Source: Macrococcoides caseolyticum
Lineage (GTDB): Bacteria; Bacillota; Bacilli; Staphylococcales; Staphylococcaceae
Assembly: GCF_021366795.1 (NCBI RefSeq)
Contig: NZ_JAHCPS010000001.1
Span: forward strand, 248,001 to 312,000
Direction of reading: 5' to 3'
Length of the DNA stretch: 64,000 nucleotides
Below, in pieces: positions 25,686-33,633 of the stretch. Position 1 is the first letter of the stretch. Each line of letters opens with the position of its first letter. Under the pieces are notes generated by a model. It saw only the letters and a list, made by a program, of their open reading frames with translations. It had not been told where the DNA came from and made no database searches. Both the position numbers and the translations under genes were made by a program.

Positions 25686-26351
25686 ATGACTAACTTAAAC
25701 GACTTAAATATTGAATACGTTCGTAAAGTAAATCAATTACGACCTAAGAATAAAGAAGACTTTGAATATGTTGCTGCTCGTATTACGAATAATGTCACTT
25801 TATCTAAGGATGAATCAGACGAAATAATCCTTGAGATTTTAGAAGACATACTCATCGCCCAAAGTAACAGTACATCTGCTAATGAATTTTTTGGGCATGA
25901 TTTAGATCAATTTGTACAAGATATTACGTATGAACTTCCAAAAAGATCTATGAAATCTATATTAATGTTCAGCACTTTTAATTTTATTAATGTGATGATT
26001 ATCATGTTTGCTATTTTTGGTTTTGCTGATTTTTTACTATGGATAAGCCAAGGTAAACATATTCAAATATCTATACTTTCAGCTTCACTTTGTATATTAA
26101 TATTTCTATTGTTCAGTTTGATTACAGTATTTTTTGACACAAATGCAAAAAATAAAACAAAAGCGCAAAATACGATTCAAGCGTTATTTATGTTCTTATC
26201 ATATACGATTCCCTATATTATTTTTTATTTTATAAAACAAGGACCATATTTTAGTTTTCCATTTTATTTTGTGTTTATCATTTTACCTGTTCTTATTTAC
26301 TTAAGCTTATATGTCAAAAGAAAATATTTGCCTAACAAGCGATTCATTTAG
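25686..26351 (+). CDS. DUF1129-type membrane protein, copy 2
   Basis: The second paralogue, 221 residues. The N-terminal domain keeps LRPKNKEDFEYV, ILEDILIAQ, NEFFGHDLDQFVQDI and ELPK, but the rest of the domain has drifted from copy 1. Four hydrophobic segments follow, rich in Phe and Ile, and the C-terminus is basic. The site AAGGTGATAAT precedes the ATG nine bases after copy 1. A role distinct from that of its siblings cannot be told from sequence. Confidence 0.8.
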   Translation: MTNLNDLNIEYVRKVNQLRPKNKEDFEYVAARITNNVTLSKDESDEIILEILEDILIAQSNSTSANEFFGHDLDQFVQDITYELPKRSMKSILMFSTFNFINVMIIMFAIFGFADFLLWISQGKHIQISILSASLCILIFLLFSLITVFFDTNAKNKTKAQNTIQALFMFLSYTIPYIIFYFIKQGPYFSFPFYFVFIILPVLIYLSLYVKRKYLPNKRFI

Positions 26352-26362
26352 GAGGAAGCATT

Positions 26363-27064
26363 ATGAAGACGAAAGATATTATCGAACAGAATAACTTGAA
26401 ACGAAAAGAATTAACGCCTGAGAATCGAAAAGTTTATGAAGAAGTTGTAATGTATTTACGTAATGATTTCTCAATTTCTGAACATGTAACTGAAGTGACT
26501 TTATTGGACTTATTGGACCATTTACTAGAATCTCAAATTCACGAAGTAACACCTGAAGAATTTTTTGGAGATGATCCTAAACAATTCGCAAAAGATTTGA
26601 TCGCTGAGATTCCAAAAGAATCTAAAAGTAATGTTTACTTATTTACTCTATCTCTTGTTTGCTTATTCTTTGGATTATTTAGAATTACAACATCTTTAAT
26701 TGATGCTACTTATTTTTATATATTTAATAAAATTAATAAAGTTAACGTTATACAAGAACTAATATCTGAATTTATTATTGTATTTATAATCGTCACAATT
26801 ATACTTATTGCTATAAAAAAGTTTCAGTATAACTCATTCTCTAATAATTCAAATACACAAAAAAATATCCTATTTACTATAATATTATCTTCACTATTTA
26901 TACCATTTTTAGTTATTAACTTTCTACCACAACTAATACCTAATGATAACATGATAATAATACCCTGGTATATCAACCTTATAGTAGGAATTATACTTAT
27001 TGTAATTTACAAATTTTTATTCAATAAATCTAAAAACAATAAAGAGCTAGTATTCTTCAGATAA
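26363..27064 (+). CDS. DUF1129-type membrane protein, copy 3
   Basis: The third paralogue, 233 residues, and the closest of the three to the DUF1129 pattern that I know (LKRKELTPENRKVYEEVVMYLRND, LLDLLDHLLESQ, PEEFFGDDPKQFAKDLIAEIPK). The membrane part has about four helices and is unusually rich in Ile, Asn and Phe. Base composition looks clearly more AT-rich than flanking genes. The site TAGGAGGAAGCATT is strong. It ends the padR operon. Only a minus-strand terminator follows, so the operon's own end is unclear. Confidence 0.8.
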   Translation: MKTKDIIEQNNLKRKELTPENRKVYEEVVMYLRNDFSISEHVTEVTLLDLLDHLLESQIHEVTPEEFFGDDPKQFAKDLIAEIPKESKSNVYLFTLSLVCLFFGLFRITTSLIDATYFYIFNKINKVNVIQELISEFIIVFIIVTIILIAIKKFQYNSFSNNSNTQKNILFTIILSSLFIPFLVINFLPQLIPNDNMIIIPWYINLIVGIILIVIYKFLFNKSKNNKELVFFR

Positions 27065-27097
27065 AAACCGCCCGCAGCTTAAACGAGCTACGGGCGT
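27064..27097 (-). terminator. Intrinsic terminator of the DUF456-MFS operon
   Basis: CGCCCGTAGCT pairs with AGCTGCGGGCG (one mismatch) on the minus strand, followed by GGTTTTTAT. Confidence 0.85.
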
Positions 27098-27102
27098 TCC
27101 TA

Positions 27103-27585
27103 TTAAATAATAATATCCAGAATAAACCACACAATCATAATCATCAATATCATAAACTTCGCAACGGTACTTGTTAAAAAGCCAAATAATGATCCAAGAC
27201 TTGCATCAAATGCACGTTTAAAGTCTTGATGAATTAATAGCTCTACAATAAATACAGCTGCAAATGGAATGACGATTATACCAAACGGTGGAAAGAAAAA
27301 GCTCCCAAGAATAATCGCAATTGCTGCGGTTAATTCTCCCGCTTTACTGCCACCATATTTCTTCACAAAGTGCGCACCAAATACATAATCGCTTAATAAA
27401 GAAATAATTGTGAGTGTCGCCATCGCAATCCAGAAGAACCATGATAGTTCATTGTTATTAATCGCAAAATGGTAAATAAAAAATCCTACCCACATCATAA
27501 GGATGCCGGGAATCATTGGCATGATTAACCCAACAAATGCTGATAAAAATGCCAGTATTACTAATATCCAAAGTATCAAATTCAT
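27103..27585 (-). CDS. DUF456 membrane protein
   Basis: A 160-residue protein with about five hydrophobic helices and the DUF456 signatures GLIMPMIPGILMMWVGF near the N-terminus, DYVFGAHFVKKYGGSKAGE in the middle and FFPPFGIIVIPFAAVFIVEL. Its function is unknown. It overlaps the end of the MFS gene by four bases (ATGA type) and is likely made with it. Confidence 0.85.
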   Translation of the reverse strand: MNLILWILVILAFLSAFVGLIMPMIPGILMMWVGFFIYHFAINNNELSWFFWIAMATLTIISLLSDYVFGAHFVKKYGGSKAGELTAAIAIILGSFFFPPFGIIVIPFAAVFIVELLIHQDFKRAFDASLGSLFGFLTSTVAKFMILMIMIVWFILDIII

Positions 27586-28784
27586 GCGATATCCTCCATT
27601 TTCACTGGTTTAGTGAAGATTAATAAGATAAATGCTAATAAAATAAAGCCTGATGAAACAAAGAATACATTGCCTAATCCAACGATATTACTCATCACAC
27701 CACCGAGTAAATTTCCAACTAATTGTCCAACAATCATCGCATTAGAGAATAATGTGGAAGCATATCCCGGGAAGTCCGGTAGTATATCCTGAAAATAACT
27801 AATGCCTAAGCCCAATAAGATTGCTAAGAAGAATGCAAGTAACACTTGACCAATCAGCATGGCAACAACACTATCAAACACACCTATCGAGAAGTAATAT
27901 GAACCACCCAGCACTGCACCAATCATTAGTAATGTGCGTGTCTGGAATCTGCTCGCTAGAATACCTAGTATAATCATAAAGGGCACTTCAAGTCCGGCAC
28001 ATAGACTTGCCAGATAGCCAACATTTGATTCATCTGCATTTAAGAATTCAGTCACAAATAATGGCATGTTCAACGTATACATCCACTGACCTACATGTAA
28101 GAACACAAATGCTAAAAATGGCACAAGTAAATACATATCTTTTGCAAGATTCGGTGCGACTGGTTCCACTCTATTTGAATTATAGACGATTTTTTCAGGT
28201 TTGACTTCATGGAAGAAAATTAAGAAGGATAATAAAACAATCCAGTAAATCACGACTGTTCCACCAAACAATCCACCAAATCCAAATTGTTTCAATAATA
28301 CGGTTCCAACAAGCGGTCCAAATAAAAATCCAAAACTAAACATTGATCTTAGGACGGTATTTGCAAATACTGCATTTTTACTTGAGGCTGATGCATTGAT
28401 ACTCTCACGCGCTGAAGCATACATTTGTGGCATCGCTGGTGCTGCCATCCCTCCGAAAAATACATAGAGTGCAATAAATAAATAAGGATTCGAAACAAAG
28501 TAGTACATACTAAACGCGACCGAAGCCATCGCTAAACTGAACATAATCATATATTTTCTGCTAAATCCTGCTCTGTCAGAAAATCTTGCAACAATTGTGT
28601 TCACGCCAAACCCAGCTAACGCGAATAAGGCCATCATCACCCCATATAATCCACGTGTCATGCCAAGTTCCTGGGTTGCATAAAGAACAAAGAATGGCAC
28701 GGTAATGGCAAGTGCCATACCGAGTAAAGTCATATTGATAAGAAATAATACATAATTTTTAATACTTAAAAGGTTTTTGAACAT
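27582..28784 (-). CDS. MFS transporter, sugar-efflux type
   Basis: A 400-residue twelve-helix major-facilitator protein. N-terminal motif-A-like sequence VARFSDRAGFSRKYMI and the fifth-helix FGFLFGPLVGTVLL are visible. The general look is that of SetA/SotB-like sugar efflux proteins (LVPFLAFVFLHVGQWMYTLNMPLFVTE), but the substrate is unproven. The ribosome site is weak. It forms a two-gene operon with the DUF456 gene. Confidence 0.78.
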   Translation of the reverse strand: MFKNLLSIKNYVLFLINMTLLGMALAITVPFFVLYATQELGMTRGLYGVMMALFALAGFGVNTIVARFSDRAGFSRKYMIMFSLAMASVAFSMYYFVSNPYLFIALYVFFGGMAAPAMPQMYASARESINASASSKNAVFANTVLRSMFSFGFLFGPLVGTVLLKQFGFGGLFGGTVVIYWIVLLSFLIFFHEVKPEKIVYNSNRVEPVAPNLAKDMYLLVPFLAFVFLHVGQWMYTLNMPLFVTEFLNADESNVGYLASLCAGLEVPFMIILGILASRFQTRTLLMIGAVLGGSYYFSIGVFDSVVAMLIGQVLLAFFLAILLGLGISYFQDILPDFPGYASTLFSNAMIVGQLVGNLLGGVMSNIVGLGNVFFVSSGFILLAFILLIFTKPVKMEDIA

Positions 28785-28856
28785 ATGCCCACATCTTTCT
28801 ATTAATAATACTGTTCTATTATATCTAAAATTAATGTCTTGTATAGTGATGTTTGC

Positions 28857-29672
28857 CTATAAAGTAATCAGTACCGCAGCCTTATCGTCATGTAGCTTCA
28901 CACGAGGATACTTCTTCTTATCATGGTCTTCAAGTTCTTTATCTATCATATAGGCAAGCATTTTATCTAATCCAAATTCAATAAACTTCATAACAAATTT
29001 GTCTAGTCCTATAGACTCGATATCAAAGAAACCATCCGTCGTAAGAAGGATATGTGATAGATTGGTCGTATCAATCTTGCCACGATTATAGGATTGATTA
29101 AATTTCACATCACCATTCATGACTGAATAACCCCCTGGAATATTTGCAGTTGCTTTCGCTTTATGAATGGCTTCAAGCATTTCATCAGGTAACTTCCCAC
29201 CGTCATATACGCCCGGATATTTATCTTCCCACATCTTAACATTGTTACGCTCTACAACCTTCTGATATTTTGGCATCACTTGCGTTACCAGATGCGATTT
29301 ATCAATCGTATATATCACACAATCTGCAGAGGTAGTATATTCAGCTTGTAATTCACCAAGCTTTACAACGGCATGACAACATTGAAATCGATCTTTCGGA
29401 TGATTAATTTCAACACCCAGTTGATTCATTTCTGTTTGAATACTTGCATTTGCAAACTCAGTTGCATTATTTAATGGCTTCTGTGCATCTGCTTGTTCAA
29501 AAGAAATCTTCACCGCTTCAGCAGCACGTTTACCTGGGGTTACCCCATCTACTAACTTACCATCTAAACTTGTCACACCATCTATCACGCCATAAATCTT
29601 AGCATCGTCATTGATAACAACTGCGTCTTCATTCATCTTTCCAACACCTTGAGCTAATACCGACTGAATCAT
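28857..29672 (-). CDS. PP2C-type (PPM) protein phosphatase
   Basis: A 271-residue PPM phosphatase with all acidic metal ligands recognisable: NEDAVVIN at the start, YGVIDGVTS, LLTTDGFFDIE and the C-terminal HDDKAAVLI. Family members remove phosphate from Ser or Thr with Mn2+ or Mg2+. It is not the PrpC/Stp type, which lies beside a PASTA kinase. Two central cysteines (FQCCHAV) are unusual. The ATG used follows AGGTGTATTGT; a GTG nine bases upstream abuts the ribosome site and is unlikely. It follows the alarmone synthetase gene within nine bases, so the two should act in one response. Confidence 0.87.
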   Translation of the reverse strand: MIQSVLAQGVGKMNEDAVVINDDAKIYGVIDGVTSLDGKLVDGVTPGKRAAEAVKISFEQADAQKPLNNATEFANASIQTEMNQLGVEINHPKDRFQCCHAVVKLGELQAEYTTSADCVIYTIDKSHLVTQVMPKYQKVVERNNVKMWEDKYPGVYDGGKLPDEMLEAIHKAKATANIPGGYSVMNGDVKFNQSYNRGKIDTTNLSHILLTTDGFFDIESIGLDKFVMKFIEFGLDKMLAYMIDKELEDHDKKKYPRVKLHDDKAAVLITL

Positions 29673-29681
29673 ACAATACAC

Positions 29682-30338
29682 CTACCCTAATAATATAGTA
29701 TTGCGTACTTCTGTCATCTTACGGTCTAATTCACTTGAGGCATCTGCCACTGCGCGTAATTCTTGCCTGATTTCATCGCTTAATTGCTTCGTATTATATT
29801 TATACTGTAGTTTGTGTTCCGTCGAAGCAAAGAAATCCATTGCAAGTGTTCTGATTTGAATTTCGGCAGGAATCCATTTCACACCTTCTGATAATACGAG
29901 TTCTGTTTCAACAATCAAATGTAAGCTTTTATATCCACTTGGTTTTGGATGTTTTATATAATCTTTTACACGAACGACACGTAAATCACTACGTCCGCTC
30001 AACAGTTCACAAATTTTATAAACATCTTCTTCAAATGTAGTCACAATGCGAACACCAATAATATCGAATATATTCTCCCTGATTGCTTTTAAAGAAAATT
30101 CTATACCTTTTCGTTTTAATTTATCGCGTAAAGAAAGTGGTGCTTTAATACGCGTCTTCACATGTTCAAAAGGAGTATAGCCATAACGTGCCTGCCATTC
30201 CAAGTCGATAATCTCTATATCCGAAGTTAATTCCAATAAACCCATTTCATACTCTTTGAAGAAATACTGAAATTCTTCTGCCATTTTAATAAATTCTGTT
30301 TGTTCTTCAATTTTGTTAAATATTTGATTTATATCCAT
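29682..30338 (-). CDS. Small alarmone synthetase (RelP/YwaC-like)
   Basis: A 218-residue single-domain (p)ppGpp synthetase. Visible motifs are HVKTRIKAPLSLRDKLKRKG, DIIGVRIV, the substrate segment VVRVKDYIKHPKPSGYKSLH and AEIQIRTLAMDFFASTEHKL, which resembles YwaC/RelP more than YjbM/RelQ. There is no hydrolase or TGS domain. Such enzymes make ppGpp under cell-wall stress, ethanol or alkaline shock. The second ATG has the better spacing to GAGAGGGA. It is operonic with a PP2C phosphatase, which is an uncommon pairing in my experience. Confidence 0.9.
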   Translation of the reverse strand: MDINQIFNKIEEQTEFIKMAEEFQYFFKEYEMGLLELTSDIEIIDLEWQARYGYTPFEHVKTRIKAPLSLRDKLKRKGIEFSLKAIRENIFDIIGVRIVTTFEEDVYKICELLSGRSDLRVVRVKDYIKHPKPSGYKSLHLIVETELVLSEGVKWIPAEIQIRTLAMDFFASTEHKLQYKYNTKQLSDEIRQELRAVADASSELDRKMTEVRNTILLG

Positions 30339-30423
30339 TTGCATTCCCTCTCTTCTTACTCAATATACCAAATTTACACAGAAAAAAGTACGAATACACA
30401 TTGTACTCGTACGCATTTAAACA

Positions 30424-31299
30424 CTAAAATGATTCAGTCAGGAATGTTCTAGCAACTTCTTTCATTAAATCTATATATGCACTTACTTGCGGTAGGCTTA
30501 ACATATCTGGTTCGTAACATAGATATGTCTCACGTAACAAGGGATTGTTAGCGACTTCAAGTAACTGGACTTCAAATAAATCATGGTCAATATCTTTTAT
30601 TACAATTTCAGGGAGAACGGTCATCCCCACCCCATTAAGTAATAACGATTTACATGTTGAGATTTGATCTGTCTTAATTTGAGGTGCATATTCTTTATTA
30701 AATTGTTCAGTATACCAATGTTCAATCTCTTTAAGATAAATAGGATCTGCCTGAAATTCTATCATTGGCAGCGAATCAAGTTCATGTGCTTTATTCTTAG
30801 GATAAATAAAATAGTGCTTCTCACTCATGAGCAATTCATTATGCAAATTCATGATTTTACTGCCACGTATCACTGAAACATGAAAATCATGACGATTGTT
30901 CGTGATACGCGTTGAAGAGCCGACCTGCAATTGAATCTTTACATTCGGATAGTGCTCTACGAATCGCCCTAACACGACAGGTAAAATCGTATGTCCAATT
31001 AATGAAGAGACACCGATAGAAAGTTTACCATTAACAATACCATCCGATGACTGAATCATCTCCTTTAAGTTGGTCTCTTCTTTTAACATCTTACGGGCAT
31101 GTTGTATAATCATTTCGCCATTTGTTGTGACGATTAACTTCTTCTTTGTTCGGATAAAGATATCTGTACCCCACTCAGTCTCGATTGACTTTAAACGCTG
31201 ACTCACCGCGGGTTGAGATATATATAAAGTATCAGCAGCTTTACGTAAAGTTTCCTCATCAGCGAGCGCTACTAGTAATCTGTAATCATCAATTTTCAT
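30424..31299 (-). CDS. LysR-family transcriptional regulator
   Basis: A 291-residue LysR protein. The N-terminal helix-turn-helix is intact (LRKAADTLYISQPAVSQRLKSIE), followed by the linker helix and a two-lobed effector domain (GKLSIGVSSLIGHTILPVVLGRF). It resembles the CysB/CynR/YwbI sort in length. The target cannot be told. It lies 16 bases after the TatD gene on the same strand, so joint transcription is likely. Confidence 0.9.
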   Translation of the reverse strand: MKIDDYRLLVALADEETLRKAADTLYISQPAVSQRLKSIETEWGTDIFIRTKKKLIVTTNGEMIIQHARKMLKEETNLKEMIQSSDGIVNGKLSIGVSSLIGHTILPVVLGRFVEHYPNVKIQLQVGSSTRITNNRHDFHVSVIRGSKIMNLHNELLMSEKHYFIYPKNKAHELDSLPMIEFQADPIYLKEIEHWYTEQFNKEYAPQIKTDQISTCKSLLLNGVGMTVLPEIVIKDIDHDLFEVQLLEVANNPLLRETYLCYEPDMLSLPQVSAYIDLMKEVARTFLTESF

Positions 31300-31314
31300 T
31301 CCTATTCCTCTGTT

Positions 31315-32058
31315 CTAAAGATTATAAAATCGTTTCGTATTGTTTGTTACTGCTTGTTGAACAGTTTTAACATCCAGCGATTTTATACATGCAATTGCTT
31401 TAATTATAGCAGATAATTGCTGATGGATGTGATAGGTTTCATACCCATCGTGTGGCCATGGCCCATCTGTTTCAATCATAATACGATTGAGTGGAAAGTG
31501 TGAGACAACCTTTCTAGTCTTGGGATTATGTAGGATATCGGGAGTGACACTCACCATATAGTTTGTATTAAGTAAGCGATTTATGACTGCATCACTTGCT
31601 TTAAACCAATGGAAATGCGCTTTATTGATATTATGTTTCTTAAGTAATTCCAAAGCTATAAGGGTATCATCATATACCGCGTGAAGAATGACCGGCAGAT
31701 TATATTCTTTTGCTTTAATGATGAAGCGTTCTAGCACATCGATATACGGTAATACATCCAGATTACTGTGCTCACGATTTAAGTATTGTGGTAACCCCAC
31801 TTCTCCGATACCGATGATTTCAGTATGGTGTTTATCTATTAGGGATAGGATATGATTTATTTCATGTTCATTAATTTGCTGTTCTGGATGAAAACCAAGA
31901 GCGATGTGTACCTTATCATATTGATTCAACTTAATAAGAGACTGCGCACTTTTACTATCCATTGCGACAGCGATCAAACCATCAATCTGCTCTTGTAAAA
32001 TAATCTCTTGCTGCTCCGCTTCCGGATATCGATCCAGATGAATATGAGCATCGTACAT
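31315..32058 (-). CDS. TatD-family metal-dependent hydrolase
   Basis: A 247-residue TIM-barrel hydrolase. Metal ligands are visible in sequence order: His5 and His7 (DAHIHLD), the Glu of IGIGEVGL, the His of VILHA, the His of AHFHWF, and the Asp of IETDGPW. Family members are DNases or D-aminoacyl-tRNA editing enzymes. This one looks like the shorter yabD-unlike branch, so the activity is uncertain. It precedes a LysR gene. Confidence 0.88.
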   Translation of the reverse strand: MYDAHIHLDRYPEAEQQEIILQEQIDGLIAVAMDSKSAQSLIKLNQYDKVHIALGFHPEQQINEHEINHILSLIDKHHTEIIGIGEVGLPQYLNREHSNLDVLPYIDVLERFIIKAKEYNLPVILHAVYDDTLIALELLKKHNINKAHFHWFKASDAVINRLLNTNYMVSVTPDILHNPKTRKVVSHFPLNRIMIETDGPWPHDGYETYHIHQQLSAIIKAIACIKSLDVKTVQQAVTNNTKRFYNL

Positions 32059-32103
32059 AGAATCACCTCTTGAATGTAGAATTTTAGTCTAGTTTATGTT
32101 TCT

Positions 32104-32262
32104 GACTTGTCCGATATAAGCAATATATCGGTCATGTTGACTTCTTTTCTCTCATTTTCAATCACGACTTGTCCGATAAAACTAATATATCGGTCATGTT
32201 GGCTTCTTTTCTTTCATTTTCTCTCGCGACTTGTCCGATATAAGCAATATATCGGTCATGTT
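32104..32262. repeat. Three tandem 62-bp repeats with hairpin cores
   Basis: Each unit begins with a 35-base conserved part starting GACTTGTCCGATA and ending ATCGGTCATGTT, at 32104, 32166 and 32228, exactly 62 bases apart. The spacer between cores is also conserved (CTTCTTTTCTyTCATTTTC). In units 1 and 3 CCGATATA pairs with TATATCGG; in unit 2 the stem is shortened. No T run follows on either strand, so these are not ordinary terminators. Confidence 0.9.
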
Positions 32263-32271
32263 ATTACTTTA

Positions 32272-33270
32272 CTAGTGATTCAGCATTTTATCTTTCAATA
32301 AATCGAGCTTTGATTGTGCTATATTTCGAACAACTGATTGATTTTTTATCAGAATATCATTGATATAAGTTTCATCGTCCAGTAGCTCATAATAACTATT
32401 TCTCTTTTCTTTTAGTTCATTATTAATGACTTCAAACAAATTCTTTTTTAAATTTCCATATCCCACACCTGCTTCAAACTGTTTATTGATCTCTACCATC
32501 TCTTCATTATTTAATAATGCTTTAAACAAAGTGTAAATGATAGAATTTTGAGTTGGAATAGGTTCACCAAGTGCTATAGATTCCGTTTTAATCTTCATAA
32601 TATTTTTATATAATTCTTTTTCAGTCGAAAATATCGGTATTGTATTGCCATAACTTTTACTCATTTTTCGTCCATCGTTGCCTGGCAATACCATAGTAGT
32701 TTCATCAATACTTGCAACAGGTAATTTAAATATTTCACCATATTGATTATTGATACTTTGAGCAATATCACGAGTAATTTCGATATGTTGCAATTGATCT
32801 TTTCCGACAGGTACAATATCTGTATCCATAATAAGAATATCTGCTGCCATTAATACTGGATAATTAAATAAACCCATATTCACACCTTTATCTGGATCAA
32901 AATGATTTGCAACATTATCCTGAACTTTTGCTTTATATGCATGTGCACGATTCAATAATCCTTTAGAAGTTTCATTCATTAAGTACATTGTCATTTCTGT
33001 AATTTGTGGTATGTCCGATTGTTTATAGAATAAACATCGGTTCGTATCTAACCCTAATGCAAAGAATGCAGCTGCTATCTTTTTTGACAACTCATTTATA
33101 GATCCTACTTTTCGAATTCTATCGTTATTAAGTGCATGAATATCTGCAATAAAATAGGCATATTGATTATTAAGATCTTTAGATAATGCTATAGCAGGTT
33201 TTATTGCACCTAAATAATTTCCTAAATGTAATTCACCAGTTGGTTTAATTCCTGTTAATACTTTCTTCAT
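32272..33270 (-). CDS. trpS: Tryptophanyl-tRNA synthetase, Pseudomonas/Streptomyces-like type
   Basis: A 332-residue class I synthetase: HIGH-like His15-Leu-Gly-Asn (GELHLGNYLG), KGLLNRAHAYKA, FNYPVLMAADI, VGKDQLQHIE and KMSKS. It lacks the features I expect of the usual staphylococcal enzyme (SGIQPSG, GELERMTQ) and fits the lineage found in Pseudomonas, where the start reads LTGITTTGTPHLGNY. It is probably a second, acquired TrpRS, and such enzymes can tolerate indolmycin-type inhibitors, which here is an inference. The ATG used follows AGGAGTGATTTTA. A tryptophan T-box precedes it. It looks more AT-rich than its neighbours. Confidence 0.93.
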   Translation of the reverse strand: MKKVLTGIKPTGELHLGNYLGAIKPAIALSKDLNNQYAYFIADIHALNNDRIRKVGSINELSKKIAAAFFALGLDTNRCLFYKQSDIPQITEMTMYLMNETSKGLLNRAHAYKAKVQDNVANHFDPDKGVNMGLFNYPVLMAADILIMDTDIVPVGKDQLQHIEITRDIAQSINNQYGEIFKLPVASIDETTMVLPGNDGRKMSKSYGNTIPIFSTEKELYKNIMKIKTESIALGEPIPTQNSIIYTLFKALLNNEEMVEINKQFEAGVGYGNLKKNLFEVINNELKEKRNSYYELLDDETYINDILIKNQSVVRNIAQSKLDLLKDKMLNH

Positions 33271-33290
33271 TAAAATCACTCCTATAAATT

Positions 33291-33502
33291 TAATAAAAAA
33301 AGACCCATCCTTAAATAAGGACGAGTCTCTCGTTATACCACCTAATCGCTACAATCATAACGTACATGTTGTATCGGTCATGTATCCGCCTGACGTATGA
33401 ATTAGTCAAGATTCAAATAATGAGCCCATTCACATTTAATATATACATGTTCACACCAGCCACATGCTCTCTAAAATATATTAATATGTTACTCTTCTCA
33501 AT
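33291..33502 (-). promoter_or_regulatory. Tryptophan T-box riboswitch of trpS
   Basis: On the minus strand the order is: an AGAG-type stem I start, GCTGGTG (GNTG-like box), GTGAATGGGCTC with specifier UGG (Trp), then the T-box core TTAGGTGGTATAACGAG, and a terminator in which AGACTCGTCCTTA pairs with TAAGGATGGGTCT followed by seven T. Uncharged tRNA-Trp should favour the antiterminator and allow trpS expression. Confidence 0.88.
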
Positions 33503-33573
33503 TGAAAATACTTATTAAATTATTATTATAATAATCCAAATTAATTTAAATTTCAAATCAAATATTACACTTT

Positions 33574-33598
33574 GTTTCATAATTCACTATGAGGGAAT
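33574..33598 (+). promoter_or_regulatory. Sigma-B-like promoter of the SDR gene
   Basis: GTTTCA and GGGAAT are separated by 13 bases, close to the sigma-B pattern GTTT-N12-15-GGGTAT. It lies about 35 bases before the start codon. Confidence 0.55.
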
Positions 33599-33633
33599 TA
33601 AAAAGATATAAGTTTAATAAGGAGACTTTCAAA

